Assembly (NCBI RefSeq): GCF_004216535.1
Contig: NZ_SGWX01000001.1
Location: forward strand, 1,984,001-2,048,000
Reading direction: 5' to 3'
DNA length: 64,000 nucleotides
DNA from: Xylanimonas ulmi
GTDB taxonomy: Bacteria; Actinomycetota; Actinomycetes; Actinomycetales; Cellulomonadaceae
How positions within the stretch are numbered: the first letter of the stretch is position 1; every line of letters starts with the position of its first letter. The notes under the pieces were generated by a model. It searched no databases, was not told where the DNA came from, and saw nothing but the letters and a program-made list of their open reading frames with translations. The position numbers and the translations under genes are program-made. Shown here one piece after another: positions 25,941 through 35,620 of this stretch.

Positions 25941-26645
25941 TCAGCCCGCCGCCATGCCCGCGGTGTCGCAGGCCTGCTCGGCGCCCGTCTGCGGCCCGGC
26001 GTGCCACGCCTCGGGCGCGTACGCCGCGCCGACATTGTGGGCGACGACGCGCCACGTCGGCTGCGAGCCCGCGCGGGCGCGCGTGAGCTGCGACCAGTGC
26101 GCGTTCGTGAGTCCGACGACGCCACGCCAGCCTGGCTCCAGCCCCAGCATCGCGCCGATCGCCAACGTGATGGCGGCGCCGTGCGACACGACGACGAGGG
26201 TGTCACTCGGCTCGAGGCGGGCCGCGTGGTCCTCGACGGCCGCGCGGACGCGCTCGGCCACCTGCGCGCGCGTCTCACCGCCTGGGGGCAGCCCGGCGTC
26301 GTCGTCACCGCGACGCCACGCGGCGTGCCGCTGCGGCCAGCCCTGGGCGATCTCGGCGCCCGTCAGCCCCTCCCACTCACCGAACCCGCGCTCGCGCAGC
26401 CGCGGATCGGGGACGACGGCGAGGCCGAGCAGGTCCGCGTAGGCGGCGGCCGTCTCGGCGGCGCGGCTCAGGTCGGAGGAGACCACGCGCGCGGCCCGGT
26501 GCGTGCGCACGAGGGCGCGCGCCGCCTCACCGGCCTGCCAGCGCCCGACGTCGTCCAGCGCGACATCGGTCTGGCCCTGCAAGCGCTCAGCGACGTTCCA
26601 CCCCGTGCGTCCGTGCCGCAGCAGGACGACGGTCCCCGCGCCCAC
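25941..26645 (-). CDS. Histidine phosphatase (phosphoglycerate mutase-like) family protein
   Basis: A 234-residue branch-1 histidine phosphatase: phosphoacceptor His in VVLLRHGRTGWNVAERLQGQ, VSSDLSRAAETAAAY, RERGFGEWEGLT and the second His in LVVVSHGAAI. It could act as a cofactor-dependent phosphoglycerate-mutase-like or acid phosphatase; actinobacterial homologues next to rsfS are often called mutases without proof. GTG 26645 lies 9 bases after the rsfS stop, so it is translationally linked to nadD-rsfS. Confidence 0.9.
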   Translation of the reverse strand: MGAGTVVLLRHGRTGWNVAERLQGQTDVALDDVGRWQAGEAARALVRTHRAARVVSSDLSRAAETAAAYADLLGLAVVPDPRLRERGFGEWEGLTGAEIAQGWPQRHAAWRRGDDDAGLPPGGETRAQVAERVRAAVEDHAARLEPSDTLVVVSHGAAITLAIGAMLGLEPGWRGVVGLTNAHWSQLTRARAGSQPTWRVVAHNVGAAYAPEAWHAGPQTGAEQACDTAGMAAG

Positions 26646-26653
26646 CGCGGCGC

Positions 26654-27058
26654 TCAGGAGGCGGTCGGCGCCGAGTCCGGCTCGTCGACCGGCCTTTCGG
26701 CGTCGAGGGGAAGGGGGACCACCGGGCAGTCCTTCCACAGGCGCTCAAGCGCGTAGTACACCCGGTCCTCGGCGTGCTGCACGTGCACGACGACCTCGCC
26801 GAAGTCGAGCAGCACCCACCGGCCCTCGGACTTGCCCTCGCGCCGGATCGGCTTGACGCCGACCTTGAACATCGCCTCCTCGATCGCGTCCACGATCGCG
26901 GCGACCTGCCGCTCGTTGGTGCCCGACGCGATGAGGAACACGTCGGTCAGCACGAGCTGCTCGCTCACATCAAGGGCGATGATCTCCTCTGCCTTGAGAT
27001 CCCAGGCCGCCCGGGCGGCGACTCCCGCCAGTTCGACGGCACGCTCGGTCGCGGTCAC
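26654..27058 (-). CDS. rsfS: Ribosome silencing factor RsfS
   Basis: A 134-residue RsfS/Iojap protein: AARAAWDLKAEEIIALDVSEQLVLTDVFLIASGTNERQVAAIVDAIEE, then REGKSEGRWVLLDFGEVVVHVQHAEDRVYYALERLW. It binds ribosomal protein L14 and blocks subunit joining during starvation (family knowledge). GTG 27058 follows GAGAGG with 6-base spacing and overlaps the previous stop by GTGA. The nadD-(membrane protein)-rsfS order is common in actinobacteria. Confidence 0.95.
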   Translation of the reverse strand: MTATERAVELAGVAARAAWDLKAEEIIALDVSEQLVLTDVFLIASGTNERQVAAIVDAIEEAMFKVGVKPIRREGKSEGRWVLLDFGEVVVHVQHAEDRVYYALERLWKDCPVVPLPLDAERPVDEPDSAPTAS

Positions 27059-28203
27059 AGGTTGCCTCTCGACGTGATGGTTTGGGTCATGGTGGCCTGG
27101 CTCGCGTCGCCACCGGACGAGACGCTCGGCTGCTCGCTGGCGATGTACTTCCACAGCAGCAGACCGAGCACGAACGCCACGACGACCAGAATGATGTAGT
27201 GCAGCCACGTGTACGACGAGCGCGACTCCTCCTCGTCGCCATCATCCTGCGCGGCGGCCGCCTCGGCGCGCGAGCGCACGGGCTTATCAGGTGCGACGAA
27301 GGAGTCGAACGGCGAGGGCTGCGGCCGCGCCGGCGCCACCGAGCCCGGGCGGACCACCGGCCCCGTGCCCGCACCCGTCGCGGAGCCGATCGCCGTCGAG
27401 GCGGTCCCGGCAGGCCCGATCGACCCCCAGTTCGGGGTGCCGGGGACGGGCGAGTCCGCGCCGGAGCCGGGAGAGGCCGAGGACGGTCCGGGCGCCGCGG
27501 GTCCAGCCGATGCGGGTCCGGCCGATGCCGGTCCGGTCGATGCGGGCGCGGGCCACTGGGGGCGCGACGCGCTGGGCGCTGCCGTCGCCGGACCGGGCGC
27601 GGCCGGCGCGGCGGGCGCCGCCGCACGGCCCGCGGCGGACGGACCCGAGACCGGGTCGAACGGCGAGGCGGGCGCCGGGCGCGGGGCGGCCGACGTCTGT
27701 CCGAACATCGACGGCGCCGACTGACCCGCGAGCGGCGAGCCGCTGGCCGCGCCCGTGCGGCCGAACGACGCCGCGGTCGGTGGGGTCGGGCCGTTCGACG
27801 CGCTCGGACGCGCTGAGGTGCGATTCGGCACGGCTGGCGCCGGGGGCGCGGGGGTCGCCGCGACGGGCGCGCCGCCGGGGCGCTGGACGGGGGTGAGCCG
27901 ACCAGTCTCGTCGAGCCCGCGGATGCCGCCGGTCGACGCCGGCGGGCGCACGACGGGGGCGGGAGCGGGCGCCGGCGCGATCGGCGAGTGCAGCGACCGG
28001 CGCGTGACGGGCTGCCCGGTCGCCGGGCGAGGCGCGGGCGCGGGCGGCGCGGCGGTCGGGGTCGCGCCGGGCGCGGCGCCCGCGTCGGGAGCCGGGACCG
28101 GCGCGGCGGCGCCGGCGGCCGCGGCGCGCGCGGCGGCCGCCGCCTGCTCACGCTCGCGGATCTCCCGCCGCGTCAGCGGGCGGCCCGGATTGCTGTCACT
28201 CAT
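27055..28203 (-). CDS. Pro/Ala-rich single-pass membrane protein of unknown function
   Basis: A 382-residue protein. It has a charged N-terminus ([15 protein letters not shown]), a very long low-complexity Pro/Ala/Gly/Ser region (about residues 25-315) and one transmembrane helix near the C-terminus ([20 protein letters not shown]), then about 30 further residues. The topology is likely cytoplasmic N-terminus with a short external tail. ATG 28203 follows GAGG and overlaps the nadD stop by 8 bases; the rsfS start overlaps its stop. I recognise no domain. The long disordered segment is built of imperfect repeats of AGPAS/AAPAP type and is probably fast-evolving. Confidence 0.85.
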   Translation of the reverse strand: MSDSNPGRPLTRREIREREQAAAAARAAAAGAAAPVPAPDAGAAPGATPTAAPPAPAPRPATGQPVTRRSLHSPIAPAPAPAPVVRPPASTGGIRGLDETGRLTPVQRPGGAPVAATPAPPAPAVPNRTSARPSASNGPTPPTAASFGRTGAASGSPLAGQSAPSMFGQTSAAPRPAPASPFDPVSGPSAAGRAAAPAAPAAPGPATAAPSASRPQWPAPASTGPASAGPASAGPAAPGPSSASPGSGADSPVPGTPNWGSIGPAGTASTAIGSATGAGTGPVVRPGSVAPARPQPSPFDSFVAPDKPVRSRAEAAAAQDDGDEEESRSSYTWLHYIILVVVAFVLGLLLWKYIASEQPSVSSGGDASQATMTQTITSRGNL

Positions 28204-28843
28204 CGTGTGCCTCGTCCCTGTTCGACTCGACGCTCTGACCTCGATACAGGCCGTGCTTGGCGATGTACTGCACCACACCGTCCGGCACCAGGTACCAGAC
28301 CGGCTTGCCTGCCCGGGCACGCCGACGGCAGTCCGTGGAGGAGATCGCCAGCGCGGGGACCTCCAACGTCGTGACGGCGCCTTCGGGAATGCCCTCGGTG
28401 TTCAGATTGTGCCCCGGACGGTTCACCGCCACGAAATGCGCCATCTCCCACAGACGGGACGCGTCCTTCCACGCGAGGATCTGCGCCACGGCGTCCGCGC
28501 CCGTGATGAAGAACAGGTCGGCGTCGGGCCGCTCGCTGCGCAGGTCGCGCAGCGTGTCGACCGTGTACGTCAGCCCGGGCCGGTCGATGTCGACTCGGGA
28601 GACGGTGAACCGCGGGTTCGAGGCGGTCGCGATGACCGTCATGAGGTAGCGGTGCTCGGCCGGCGTGACGTCGCGGTTCTGTTTGAAGGTCGGCTTGCCC
28701 GTGGGGACGAAGACGACCTCGTCGAGACCGTACGCCTCGGCGACCTCCGACGCGGCCACGAGGTGGCCGTGGTGGATGGGGTCGAACGTGCCGCCCATAA
28801 CGCCGACGCGGGGGCGGCGACGCGCCGCCGCAGCCGCGGTCAT
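28196..28843 (-). CDS. nadD: Nicotinate-nucleotide adenylyltransferase NadD
   Basis: A 215-residue nucleotidyltransferase: [60 protein letters not shown] and the C-terminal [34 protein letters not shown]. It adenylates nicotinate mononucleotide to deamido-NAD. It starts a chain nadD - membrane protein - rsfS - phosphatase. A niaP-like transporter lies 1.5 kb upstream, keeping NAD-related functions nearby. Confidence 0.96.
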   Translation of the reverse strand: MTAAAAARRRPRVGVMGGTFDPIHHGHLVAASEVAEAYGLDEVVFVPTGKPTFKQNRDVTPAEHRYLMTVIATASNPRFTVSRVDIDRPGLTYTVDTLRDLRSERPDADLFFITGADAVAQILAWKDASRLWEMAHFVAVNRPGHNLNTEGIPEGAVTTLEVPALAISSTDCRRRARAGKPVWYLVPDGVVQYIAKHGLYRGQSVESNRDEAHDE

Positions 28844-28871
28844 TCCGGGCCCCCAGGGCGGCGCCGCACGC

Positions 28872-28967
28872 TCAGTGGCGGTTCCCGACGTTGCGGAACG
28901 CGTACGTCACCGCAAGCGCGAAGACGAGGGCACCGAAGGCCAGTAGGCCGACGACGACGGGGTCCAT
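28872..28967 (-). CDS. Small membrane peptide (31 residues)
   Basis: A short reading frame beginning [20 protein letters not shown] and ending AFRNVGNRH, with one hydrophobic helix and a basic tail. A GGAGGA sits 4-5 bases before the ATG at 28967. From memory, similar tiny peptides with an FRxVGNRH ending lie between proA and nadD in other actinobacteria, so I treat it as a real gene. Function unknown. Confidence 0.75.
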   Translation of the reverse strand: MDPVVVGLLAFGALVFALAVTYAFRNVGNRH

Positions 28968-29010
28968 GGATCCTCCGAAGGGTCATGCTCGATGTGGTCG
29001 CGTCAGTCTC

Positions 29011-30324
29011 TCACGGCCGCACATGGCCCTGGCCGCGGACCACCCACTTGGTGGTGGTGAGCTCCGCCAACCCCATCGGGCCACGGGCGTGCAGCTTCTG
29101 GGTCGAGATGCCGATCTCGGCCCCAAGCCCCAGCTCGCCGCCGTCGGTGAACCGCGTCGAGGCGTTGACCATGACGGCCGCCGAGTCGACCTCGGCCACG
29201 AAGCGGTCGGCGGCGCGCAGGTCGTTGGTGAGGATCGCCTCGGTGTGCCCCGAGGAGTAGGTGCGGATGTGGTCGATCGCCTCGTCGAGCGAGTCCACGA
29301 CGCGCACCGCGAGCTCAAGCGCCAGATACTCCGTGGCCCAGTCCGCGTCGGTCGCGGGGGTCACGTCGACGCCGCTCGGCGCCGCCTGCGCGGTGCGCTC
29401 GTCGCCGTGCAGGACGACGCCCGCACCCGCGAGCTCGGTCAGCATGCGGCCCAGGAACGCGTCGACGACGTCGGCGTGCACCAGCAGCGTCTCGGCCGCG
29501 TTGCACACCCCGACGCGCTGCGTCTTGGCGTTCATCACGATCGCGACGGCCTGGTCAAGGTCGGCGGAGGCGTCCACATAGACGTGGACGTTGCCGACCC
29601 CTGTCTCGATGACGGGCACGGAGGACTCCTCGACCACGGTGCGGATGAGGCTCGCGCCGCCGCGCGGGATGAGCACGTCCACCAGGCCGCGCGCGTGCAT
29701 CAGCGCGACGCCGCCCGGGCGGCCGAACTCGTCGATCGTCTGGACGAGGTCGGCGGGCAGCCCTTGCGCCTCCAGGGCGTCGCGCAGCACGCGCACGATC
29801 ACCTCGTTGGAGCGGATCGCCGCCGAGCCGCCGCGCAAGATGACGGCGTTGCCGCTCTTGAGCGCGAGGCCCGCGGCGTCGACCGTCACATTGGGCCGCG
29901 CCTCGTAGATCATGCCGACCACGCCCATCGGCACGCGCAACTGCTGCAGGCGCAGGCCGTTGGGAAGGGTCTGGCCGCGCACCACGTCGCCCACCGGGTC
30001 GGGCAGCGCCGCCACGGCGCGCAGCGCCTGCGCGATGGCCTCGACGCGTGCGGGCGTCAGCGCCAGGCGGTCGAGCAGCCCGGCGTCCATGCCGCCCGCG
30101 CGCTCACGCTCACCGTCCAGCGCGTTCGCGGCGACGATCTCGTCCGTCGCGGACACGAGGGCGTCGGCGATCGCGTGCAGCGCGGCGTCCTTGACCCCAC
30201 GGCTCGCCGTGGCGAGCGCGCGCGAGGCCACCTGGGCGCGGCGGGCGACGTCGCGCACCGCGGCCTCGACGTCGGGCGCCTGCGGCGACGGGTTGGCGGC
30301 GATACTGGACGCGGTCGCAGTCAT
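29011..30324 (-). CDS. proA: Glutamate-5-semialdehyde dehydrogenase ProA
   Basis: A 437-residue gamma-glutamyl phosphate reductase of the aldehyde dehydrogenase superfamily: [49 protein letters not shown], catalytic Cys in [16 protein letters not shown], and [28 protein letters not shown]. It reduces glutamyl-5-phosphate in proline synthesis. The start is ATG 30324; in-frame upstream codons overlap the divergent transporter. It is separated from proB by a transporter on the other strand, which is unusual. Confidence 0.96.
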   Translation of the reverse strand: MTATASSIAANPSPQAPDVEAAVRDVARRAQVASRALATASRGVKDAALHAIADALVSATDEIVAANALDGERERAGGMDAGLLDRLALTPARVEAIAQALRAVAALPDPVGDVVRGQTLPNGLRLQQLRVPMGVVGMIYEARPNVTVDAAGLALKSGNAVILRGGSAAIRSNEVIVRVLRDALEAQGLPADLVQTIDEFGRPGGVALMHARGLVDVLIPRGGASLIRTVVEESSVPVIETGVGNVHVYVDASADLDQAVAIVMNAKTQRVGVCNAAETLLVHADVVDAFLGRMLTELAGAGVVLHGDERTAQAAPSGVDVTPATDADWATEYLALELAVRVVDSLDEAIDHIRTYSSGHTEAILTNDLRAADRFVAEVDSAAVMVNASTRFTDGGELGLGAEIGISTQKLHARGPMGLAELTTTKWVVRGQGHVRP

Positions 30325-30370
30325 ACGCACGAGCCTACTGTCCGCTGCGGTGAGGGAGCAGAATCCGTCC

Positions 30371-31855
30371 ATGACCACGGTCTTGACCCGGACCGAGCGG
30401 CTCGACGCGCTGCCGTTCACCCGTGCGCACAGGCGTCTGCTCGTCGGAGCGGGCGTCGGCTGGGCGCTGGACGCGATGGACGTGGGCATCATGTCGTTCG
30501 TGCTCGTGGCGATCGGCGAGCAGTGGGCGCTGTCCACCGGCGAGCGCTCGCTGCTCGGCTCGATCGGGTTCGCGGGCATGGCGGTGGGCGCGGCGCTCGG
30601 CGGCCTGCTCGCCGACCGTGTGGGCCGCCGCCACGTCTTCGCCCTCACGCTGCTCGTCTACGGGCTGGCCACGGGCGCCTCGGCGCTCGCCGGGGGCCTC
30701 GCCGTGCTGCTGGCGCTGCGGTTCGTCGTCGGGCTCGGTCTGGGCGCGGAGCTGCCGGTCGCCTCGACGCTCGTGAGCGAGTACGCCCCCGCCCGCATCC
30801 GCGGGCGCGTCGTGGTGGTCCTGGAGTCCTTCTGGGCCGTGGGGTGGGTCGCGGCGGCCGTCGTCGGCCTACTGCTCGTGCCGGCGTCCGACGACGGATG
30901 GCGGTGGGCGTTCGCCATCGGCCTGATCCCGGCTGCCTACTCGCTGTACGTGCGCGCGAGCCTGCCCGAGTCGGTCCGCTTCCTGGAGCGCCACGGCCAC
31001 GACGCGCAGGCCGAGGCTGCCGTCCGCACCTTCGAGTCTTCCGCCGGCATCCCCGCACCCGCCGGCATCCCCACACCCCCACCAGCACCACCGCCCGAAT
31101 CCGCCAGTTCGAGCGCTTGTCGCGAGTTCGAGCCCTCGGGCGCTCGAACTCGCGACAAAGGCTCGAACTCGCCCGGTGAGGGGTTGGCGGGTGGTGGGGC
31201 TGGCGCGGGTGGCGGAGGTGGTGGGGCTGGCGGGGGTGGTGGGGCTCTCGGTGGGGAGCGGGTGGGGGTGGGGGCGCTGTTTCGCGGGGGGATGCGGCGG
31301 CGGACGGTGGCGCTGTGGCTGACGTGGTTCGGGGTGAACTTCGCCTACTACGGGGCGTTCACCTGGATCCCGACGCTCCTGGTCGCCGACGGGTTCTCGA
31401 TGGTGCGCTCGTTCGGCTACACGCTCGTGATCACGCTCGCGCAGCTGCCCGGGTACGCCGTGGCCGCCTGGCTGATCGAGGTGTGGGGACGGCGCGCGGT
31501 GCTCGTGACCTTCCTGGCCGGTTCGGCGCTGTCGGCGCTCGCGTTCGGGCTCGCGGGCTCGGTCGCGCAGATCCTCGCCTCCGGCGTCGCGCTGTCGTTC
31601 TTCAACCTGGGTGCATGGGGCGCCCTGTACGCGGTGACGCCCGAGAGCTACCCGACCCGGGTGCGCGCGACCGGCGCGGGCAGCGCGACGGCGTTCGGGC
31701 GCCTCGCCTCGATCCTCGCGCCGCTGCTCGTGCTGCCGCTGCACGAGCGGATCGGCACGGGCGGCGTCTTCGCCGTGTTCGCGGTGGCATTCGCCGTCGC
31801 GATGGTCGGCGCCGGGATGCTCACCGAGCTGCGCGGCACGCGCCTGGAGGACTGA
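30371..31855 (+). CDS. niaP: MFS transporter, NiaP-like (putative niacin/nicotinamide importer), with loop insertion
   Basis: A 494-residue twelve-helix MFS protein. Segments such as [60 protein letters not shown] and [17 protein letters not shown] match Bacillus NiaP (YceI) as I remember it. Nearby nadD supports a pyridine-nucleotide precursor as substrate. The central loop between TM6 and TM7 (about residues 240-300) is expanded by a 64-base palindrome (31106-31169) and a glycine-rich GGT/GGG tract (about 31185-31265), both kept in frame; relatives have a short loop here. The gene stands alone between proA and proB on the opposite strand. Confidence 0.85.
   Translation: MTTVLTRTERLDALPFTRAHRRLLVGAGVGWALDAMDVGIMSFVLVAIGEQWALSTGERSLLGSIGFAGMAVGAALGGLLADRVGRRHVFALTLLVYGLATGASALAGGLAVLLALRFVVGLGLGAELPVASTLVSEYAPARIRGRVVVVLESFWAVGWVAAAVVGLLLVPASDDGWRWAFAIGLIPAAYSLYVRASLPESVRFLERHGHDAQAEAAVRTFESSAGIPAPAGIPTPPPAPPPESASSSACREFEPSGARTRDKGSNSPGEGLAGGGAGAGGGGGGAGGGGGALGGERVGVGALFRGGMRRRTVALWLTWFGVNFAYYGAFTWIPTLLVADGFSMVRSFGYTLVITLAQLPGYAVAAWLIEVWGRRAVLVTFLAGSALSALAFGLAGSVAQILASGVALSFFNLGAWGALYAVTPESYPTRVRATGAGSATAFGRLASILAPLLVLPLHERIGTGGVFAVFAVAFAVAMVGAGMLTELRGTRLED
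31106..31169. repeat. REP-like palindrome inside the niaP-like coding sequence
   Basis: Inner arms 31117-31133 (TTGTCGCGAGTTCGAGC) and 31142-31158 are perfect 17-bp inverted repeats around an 8-base loop. Outer arms GTTCGAGC and GCTCGAAC extend the hairpin after a 2-base bulge on each side. It encodes about 21 polar residues in the TM6-TM7 loop without changing frame. Confidence 0.85.
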
Positions 31856-31891
31856 GGCTCCCCCGCCCGACCTCGTCGCACGCCCAAGCCG

Positions 31892-33019
31892 TCAGCGCCG
31901 TTCGAGCACCAGGTCGTCGCGGTGCACGAGCTCGCGGTCGTAGCCCTCCCCCAGCGCCTCACGCAGCTCGGCGGTCTGGCGGCCGAGCAGCGCGGGCAGC
32001 TCGTGCGAGTCGAACGCCACCAGGCCGCGCGCCACGACCGCACCGTCGGGCCCCACGAGCTCGACGGCGTCGCCGGCGTCGAACTCGCCCTCGGCGCGTG
32101 TGACGCCCGCGGGCAGCAGCGAGGCGCGCCCGCCCAGCACGGCGCGGGCGGCGCCGTCGTCGAGGTGTAGGCGTCCGCGCACGCGCGCGGCGTGCGCGAT
32201 CCACAACCGGCGCGCCGACGTGCGCCGGCCGGTCACGGCGAAGAACGTGCCGACGTCCTCACCCGCGAGCGCCCGCGCGGCGTTGCTCGCGGCGGCCAAC
32301 AGCACCGGGACCCCGGACCCGGTGGCGATCCGCACGGACTCCAGCTTGGTGACCATGCCGCCCGTGCCGACGGCGCTGCCGCGGCTGGTGACGGGCACGT
32401 CCGCGATCTCGGCGAGGTCGCCGACGTGCGAGATGCGCCGCGCGCCCGGGCGCGTGGGCGGGCGGTCGTGCAGGCCGTCGACGTCGGTCAGCAGCACGAG
32501 CGCGTCGGCGCGCACCAGGTGGGCCACGAGCGCGGCGAGGCGGTCGTTGTCGCCGAACTTGAGCTCGTCGGTGGTGACGGCGTCGTTCTCGTTGACGACG
32601 GGCACGACGCCGAGCGCCAGCAGGCGGGTGAGCGCGCGTTGGGCGTTCTTGTAGCGCAGGCGGCGCACGGTGTCCTCGGCCGTGAGCAGGATCTGCCCCA
32701 CGCGCACGCCGTGGTGCGCGAACGCCTCGGTGTAGCGGGCCACCAGCATGCCCTGGCCCACCGAGGCCGCGGCCTGCATGGTCGCCAGGTCGCGCGGCCG
32801 GGCCGCGAGCCCGAGCGGCCCGATGCCGGCGGCCACGGCGCCCGACGTGACGAGCACGACCTGCGTGCCGCCCTCGTGGGCCGCCGCGAGCACGCGCACG
32901 AGCCCGCGCAGGGCCTCCAGGTCCAGGCGTCCGTCCGGGCCGGTCAGCGACGACGAGCCGATCTTGACGACGATGCGCTGGGCGGCGGGCAGTGCGGAGC
33001 GGGTGCGCGCGAGGATCAC
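31892..33019 (-). CDS. proB: Glutamate 5-kinase ProB
   Basis: A 375-residue kinase with an amino-acid kinase domain (RIVVKIGSSSLTGPDGR, LVTSGAVAAGIGPLGL, VVPVVNENDAVTTDELKFGDNDRLAALVA, TDVDGLHDRPP, GSAVGTGGMVTKLESVRIA) and a C-terminal PUA domain (about residues 275-375, beginning near RGRLHLDDGAARAVLGGRASLLPAGV). It catalyses the first, proline-inhibited step of proline synthesis. It follows obg with 62 bases between, the common actinobacterial order, but proA is displaced beyond niaP. Confidence 0.96.
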   Translation of the reverse strand: MILARTRSALPAAQRIVVKIGSSSLTGPDGRLDLEALRGLVRVLAAAHEGGTQVVLVTSGAVAAGIGPLGLAARPRDLATMQAAASVGQGMLVARYTEAFAHHGVRVGQILLTAEDTVRRLRYKNAQRALTRLLALGVVPVVNENDAVTTDELKFGDNDRLAALVAHLVRADALVLLTDVDGLHDRPPTRPGARRISHVGDLAEIADVPVTSRGSAVGTGGMVTKLESVRIATGSGVPVLLAAASNAARALAGEDVGTFFAVTGRRTSARRLWIAHAARVRGRLHLDDGAARAVLGGRASLLPAGVTRAEGEFDAGDAVELVGPDGAVVARGLVAFDSHELPALLGRQTAELREALGEGYDRELVHRDDLVLERR

Positions 33020-33081
33020 GCCCCCATCATCGCCGACCCGTCGGCGACGGCGCGGACGCCGCTCAGGGTGTGGTCAGCCGA

Positions 33082-34599
33082 TCACTCCTGGTCAGGGCTG
33101 GTCCACTGCCCGGCCTCGCGCTCGGTCCACAGCTCACGGCGCGCCTGCGTCTTGGCGTCCATGCGCTCGGTGAACTCCTGGCGCTTCTCGGCACGCGTCT
33201 TGCGCGAGCGGTCCTCCAGGCGCAGGTCGGTGCCGCGCGAGCCGAGCAGCTCGGGCCCGGTCATGAGCGTCGGCTCCCAGTCGAAGACGACGGCGTTGCG
33301 CTCGTCGCCGATGCGCACCTCGTCGCCCGCGACCGCGCCGACCTTGAACAGCCGCTCCTCGACGCCGAGCTTGGCGAGCCGGTCGGCCAGGAAGCCCACC
33401 GCCTCGTCGTTGTTGAAGTCGGTCTGGCGCACCCACCGCTCGGGCTTGGCGCCGCGCACCTCGAAGTAGACGCCGCCCGCATCCTGGCGCTGGGTGACCG
33501 TGAAGCCCGCGTCGTCGACCGCCTTGGGCCGCAGCACGATGCGCGCAGCCTCCGGCGTCGGCGCCGCGGCGCGCGCCTGCGCCACGACGTCGGCGAGGGC
33601 GAACGTCAGCGGGCGCAGGCCCTCGTGGCTCGCGGTCGAGACCTCGAACACGCGCAGCCCGCGCGCCTCGAGCTCGGGCTTGACGAAGTCGGCGAGCTCG
33701 CGCGCCTCGGGCACGTCGATCTTGTTGAGCACCACCAGGCGCGGGCGCTCGGTGAGCGGCACGCGGCCGCCCGCGATCTCCAGGTCGCCCGCGTAGGCGG
33801 CGAGCTCGGCCTCGATGACGTCGAGGTCGGTCAGGGGGTCGCGGCCCGGCTCGAGCGTCGCGCAGTCGAGCACGTGCACGATGACGGCGGTGCGCTCGAT
33901 GTGCCGCAGGAACTCCAGGCCCAGGCCCTTGCCCTCGCTCGCGCCCGGGATGAGGCCGGGCACGTCGGCCACGGTGAAGCGCGTCTCGCCCGCCTCGACC
34001 ACGCCGAGGTTGGGCACCAGCGTGGTGAACGGGTAGTCGGCGATCTTGGGGCGCGCGGCCGAGACGGCGGCGACCAGCGACGACTTGCCGGCGCTCGGGA
34101 AGCCCACGAGCGCGACGTCGGCGATGGTCTTGAGCTCGAGCACGACGTCGGCGGCCTCGCCCGGCTCACCCAGCAGCGCGAAGCCTGGGGCCTTGCGCTT
34201 GGGCGAGGCGAGCGCGCGGTTGCCGAGCCCGCCGCGGCCGCCCGCGGCGACCACGTACTCGGCGCCGACGCCGACCAGGTCGGCGAGCACCTGGCCGTCG
34301 AGGTCCTTGACCACGGTGCCGTCGGGCACCGAGAGGATCAGGTCCTCGCCCTTGGCGCCGTCGCGGTCGTCGCCCATGCCCTGGGTGCCGCTGGTCGCTC
34401 GGCGGTGCGGCGAGTGGTGGTAGGCGAGCAGCGTCGTCGTCTGGGCGTCGACGACCAGGCGCACGCTGCCGCCGTCGCCGCCGTTGCCGCCGTCGGGGCC
34501 GGCGAGCGGCTTGAACTTCTCCCGGCGGATGGAGGCGACGCCGTGGCCGCCGTCACCGCCGGCGGCATGCAGCACGACACGGTCGACGAAGCTGGCCAT
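33082..34599 (-). CDS. obg: GTPase Obg/CgtA
   Basis: A 505-residue essential GTPase. It has a glycine-rich Obg domain ([40 protein letters not shown]), a G domain (G1 [24 protein letters not shown]) and a C-terminal OCT domain, followed by a charged extension of about 60 residues after the last conserved part. It takes part in 50S assembly and stress signalling. It lies downstream of rplU-rpmA, separated by a strong hairpin. Confidence 0.97.
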   Translation of the reverse strand: MASFVDRVVLHAAGGDGGHGVASIRREKFKPLAGPDGGNGGDGGSVRLVVDAQTTTLLAYHHSPHRRATSGTQGMGDDRDGAKGEDLILSVPDGTVVKDLDGQVLADLVGVGAEYVVAAGGRGGLGNRALASPKRKAPGFALLGEPGEAADVVLELKTIADVALVGFPSAGKSSLVAAVSAARPKIADYPFTTLVPNLGVVEAGETRFTVADVPGLIPGASEGKGLGLEFLRHIERTAVIVHVLDCATLEPGRDPLTDLDVIEAELAAYAGDLEIAGGRVPLTERPRLVVLNKIDVPEARELADFVKPELEARGLRVFEVSTASHEGLRPLTFALADVVAQARAAAPTPEAARIVLRPKAVDDAGFTVTQRQDAGGVYFEVRGAKPERWVRQTDFNNDEAVGFLADRLAKLGVEERLFKVGAVAGDEVRIGDERNAVVFDWEPTLMTGPELLGSRGTDLRLEDRSRKTRAEKRQEFTERMDAKTQARRELWTEREAGQWTSPDQE

Positions 34600-34651
34600 G
34601 GGGCGATCCTCTCAGAGGGACTGCGGGGACCTGGGGTCCGGGGGTAAAGCG

Positions 34652-34682
34652 AGAGGGGCGCACCACACCGGTGCGCCCCTCT
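34652..34682 (-). terminator. Hairpin between rpmA and obg
   Basis: 13-bp perfect arms (34652-34664 and 34670-34682, AGAGGGGCGCACC and its complement) around a 5-base loop, 19 bases after the rpmA stop. It probably terminates or attenuates the rplU-rpmA transcript before obg; no clear U tract follows. Confidence 0.7.
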
Positions 34683-34701
34683 GCGAAGGTGTGCGGGAGG
34701 C

Positions 34702-34965
34702 TCAGGCCTCGACCGACACCGACTCGATGTCGACGACCTTGCGCCCGCGGCGCGTCGCGAACTTGACCGCGCCGGCGGTCAGCGCGAACAGCGTGTCGTC
34801 GCCGCCGCGGCCGACGTTCTGGCCGGGGTGGAAGTGGGTGCCGCGCTGGCGGACGATGATCTCGCCGGCCTTGACGACCTGCCCGCCGAAGCGCTTGACG
34901 CCGAGCGACTGGGCGTTCGAGTCACGACCGTTGCGCGAGGAGCTCGCGCCCTTCTTGTGTGCCAT
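34702..34965 (-). CDS. rpmA: 50S ribosomal protein L27
   Basis: An 87-residue L27: [62 protein letters not shown], close to the family's usual length. No N-terminal pre-sequence of the Firmicutes kind is seen. It is cotranscribed with rplU. Confidence 0.98.
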   Translation of the reverse strand: MAHKKGASSSRNGRDSNAQSLGVKRFGGQVVKAGEIIVRQRGTHFHPGQNVGRGGDDTLFALTAGAVKFATRRGRKVVDIESVSVEA

Positions 34966-35035
34966 TCTCAGGACCTGCTTTCAGGAAGTACGGGGAAGAA
35001 GATCGCGCGGACGCGGTGGGCGTCCGCCGCGGAGG

Positions 35036-35344
35036 TCACTTGATGCCGGTGACCTTGACGCGGGTCAGCGACTGACGGTGACCCTGGCGCTTGCGGTAGC
35101 CGGTCTTGTTCTTGTACTTGAGGATGACGATCTTCGGGCCCTTCTCGTCCCGCACGACCTCAGCCGTGACCTTGACCTTCGCCAGCTTCGCGGCGTCGGT
35201 GGTCACCTTCTCCCCGTCCACGAGCAGCAGCGCGGGCAGCTCGACCGTGTCGCCGGCCTTCGCCTCGATGCTGTTCATGACAACGATGTCGCCGACGGAC
35301 ACCTTCTCCTGGCGGCCACCGGCCTTGACGATCGCGTACACCAT
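35036..35344 (-). CDS. rplU: 50S ribosomal protein L21
   Basis: A 102-residue L21: [21 protein letters not shown], then [27 protein letters not shown] lies upstream of ATG 35344. It heads the rplU-rpmA(-obg) operon with an about 145-base untranslated leader downstream of the candidate promoter at 35496-35524. Confidence 0.98.
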   Translation of the reverse strand: MVYAIVKAGGRQEKVSVGDIVVMNSIEAKAGDTVELPALLLVDGEKVTTDAAKLAKVKVTAEVVRDEKGPKIVILKYKNKTGYRKRQGHRQSLTRVKVTGIK

Positions 35345-35495
35345 GTTGCGTCTCTCCTGGTCTGGGCGTGCCACACGGCGTCGTACACCGTCTTGGTCTG
35401 CAACTCGAGTCCATTGCTGGCCCGCCGCGGCGGTCGAGTGCGGTGCGTCCGTGGGGCACACGGGACAGGCACGCCGATGGGCGCGCCGACACACC

Positions 35496-35524
35496 AGTCT
35501 ACACGAGCGGCGCACGCGGACGAA
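35496..35524 (-). promoter_or_regulatory. Candidate rplU promoter
   Basis: On the minus strand TTCGTC (35524-35519) and TAGACT (35501-35496) are separated by 17 bases. The -10 is good and the -35 is weak. It would give an rplU leader of about 145 bases, long enough for autogenous control. Confidence 0.4.
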
Positions 35525-35620
35525 CTCGCGCCTGCCCACACGCTCCCCCGCCCGCGCCGCGACGCGCCGCCATGCCCCTCCCCCGGTGCGCCGCGCCGCA
35601 GGGGCGCGGACCATGGACCC

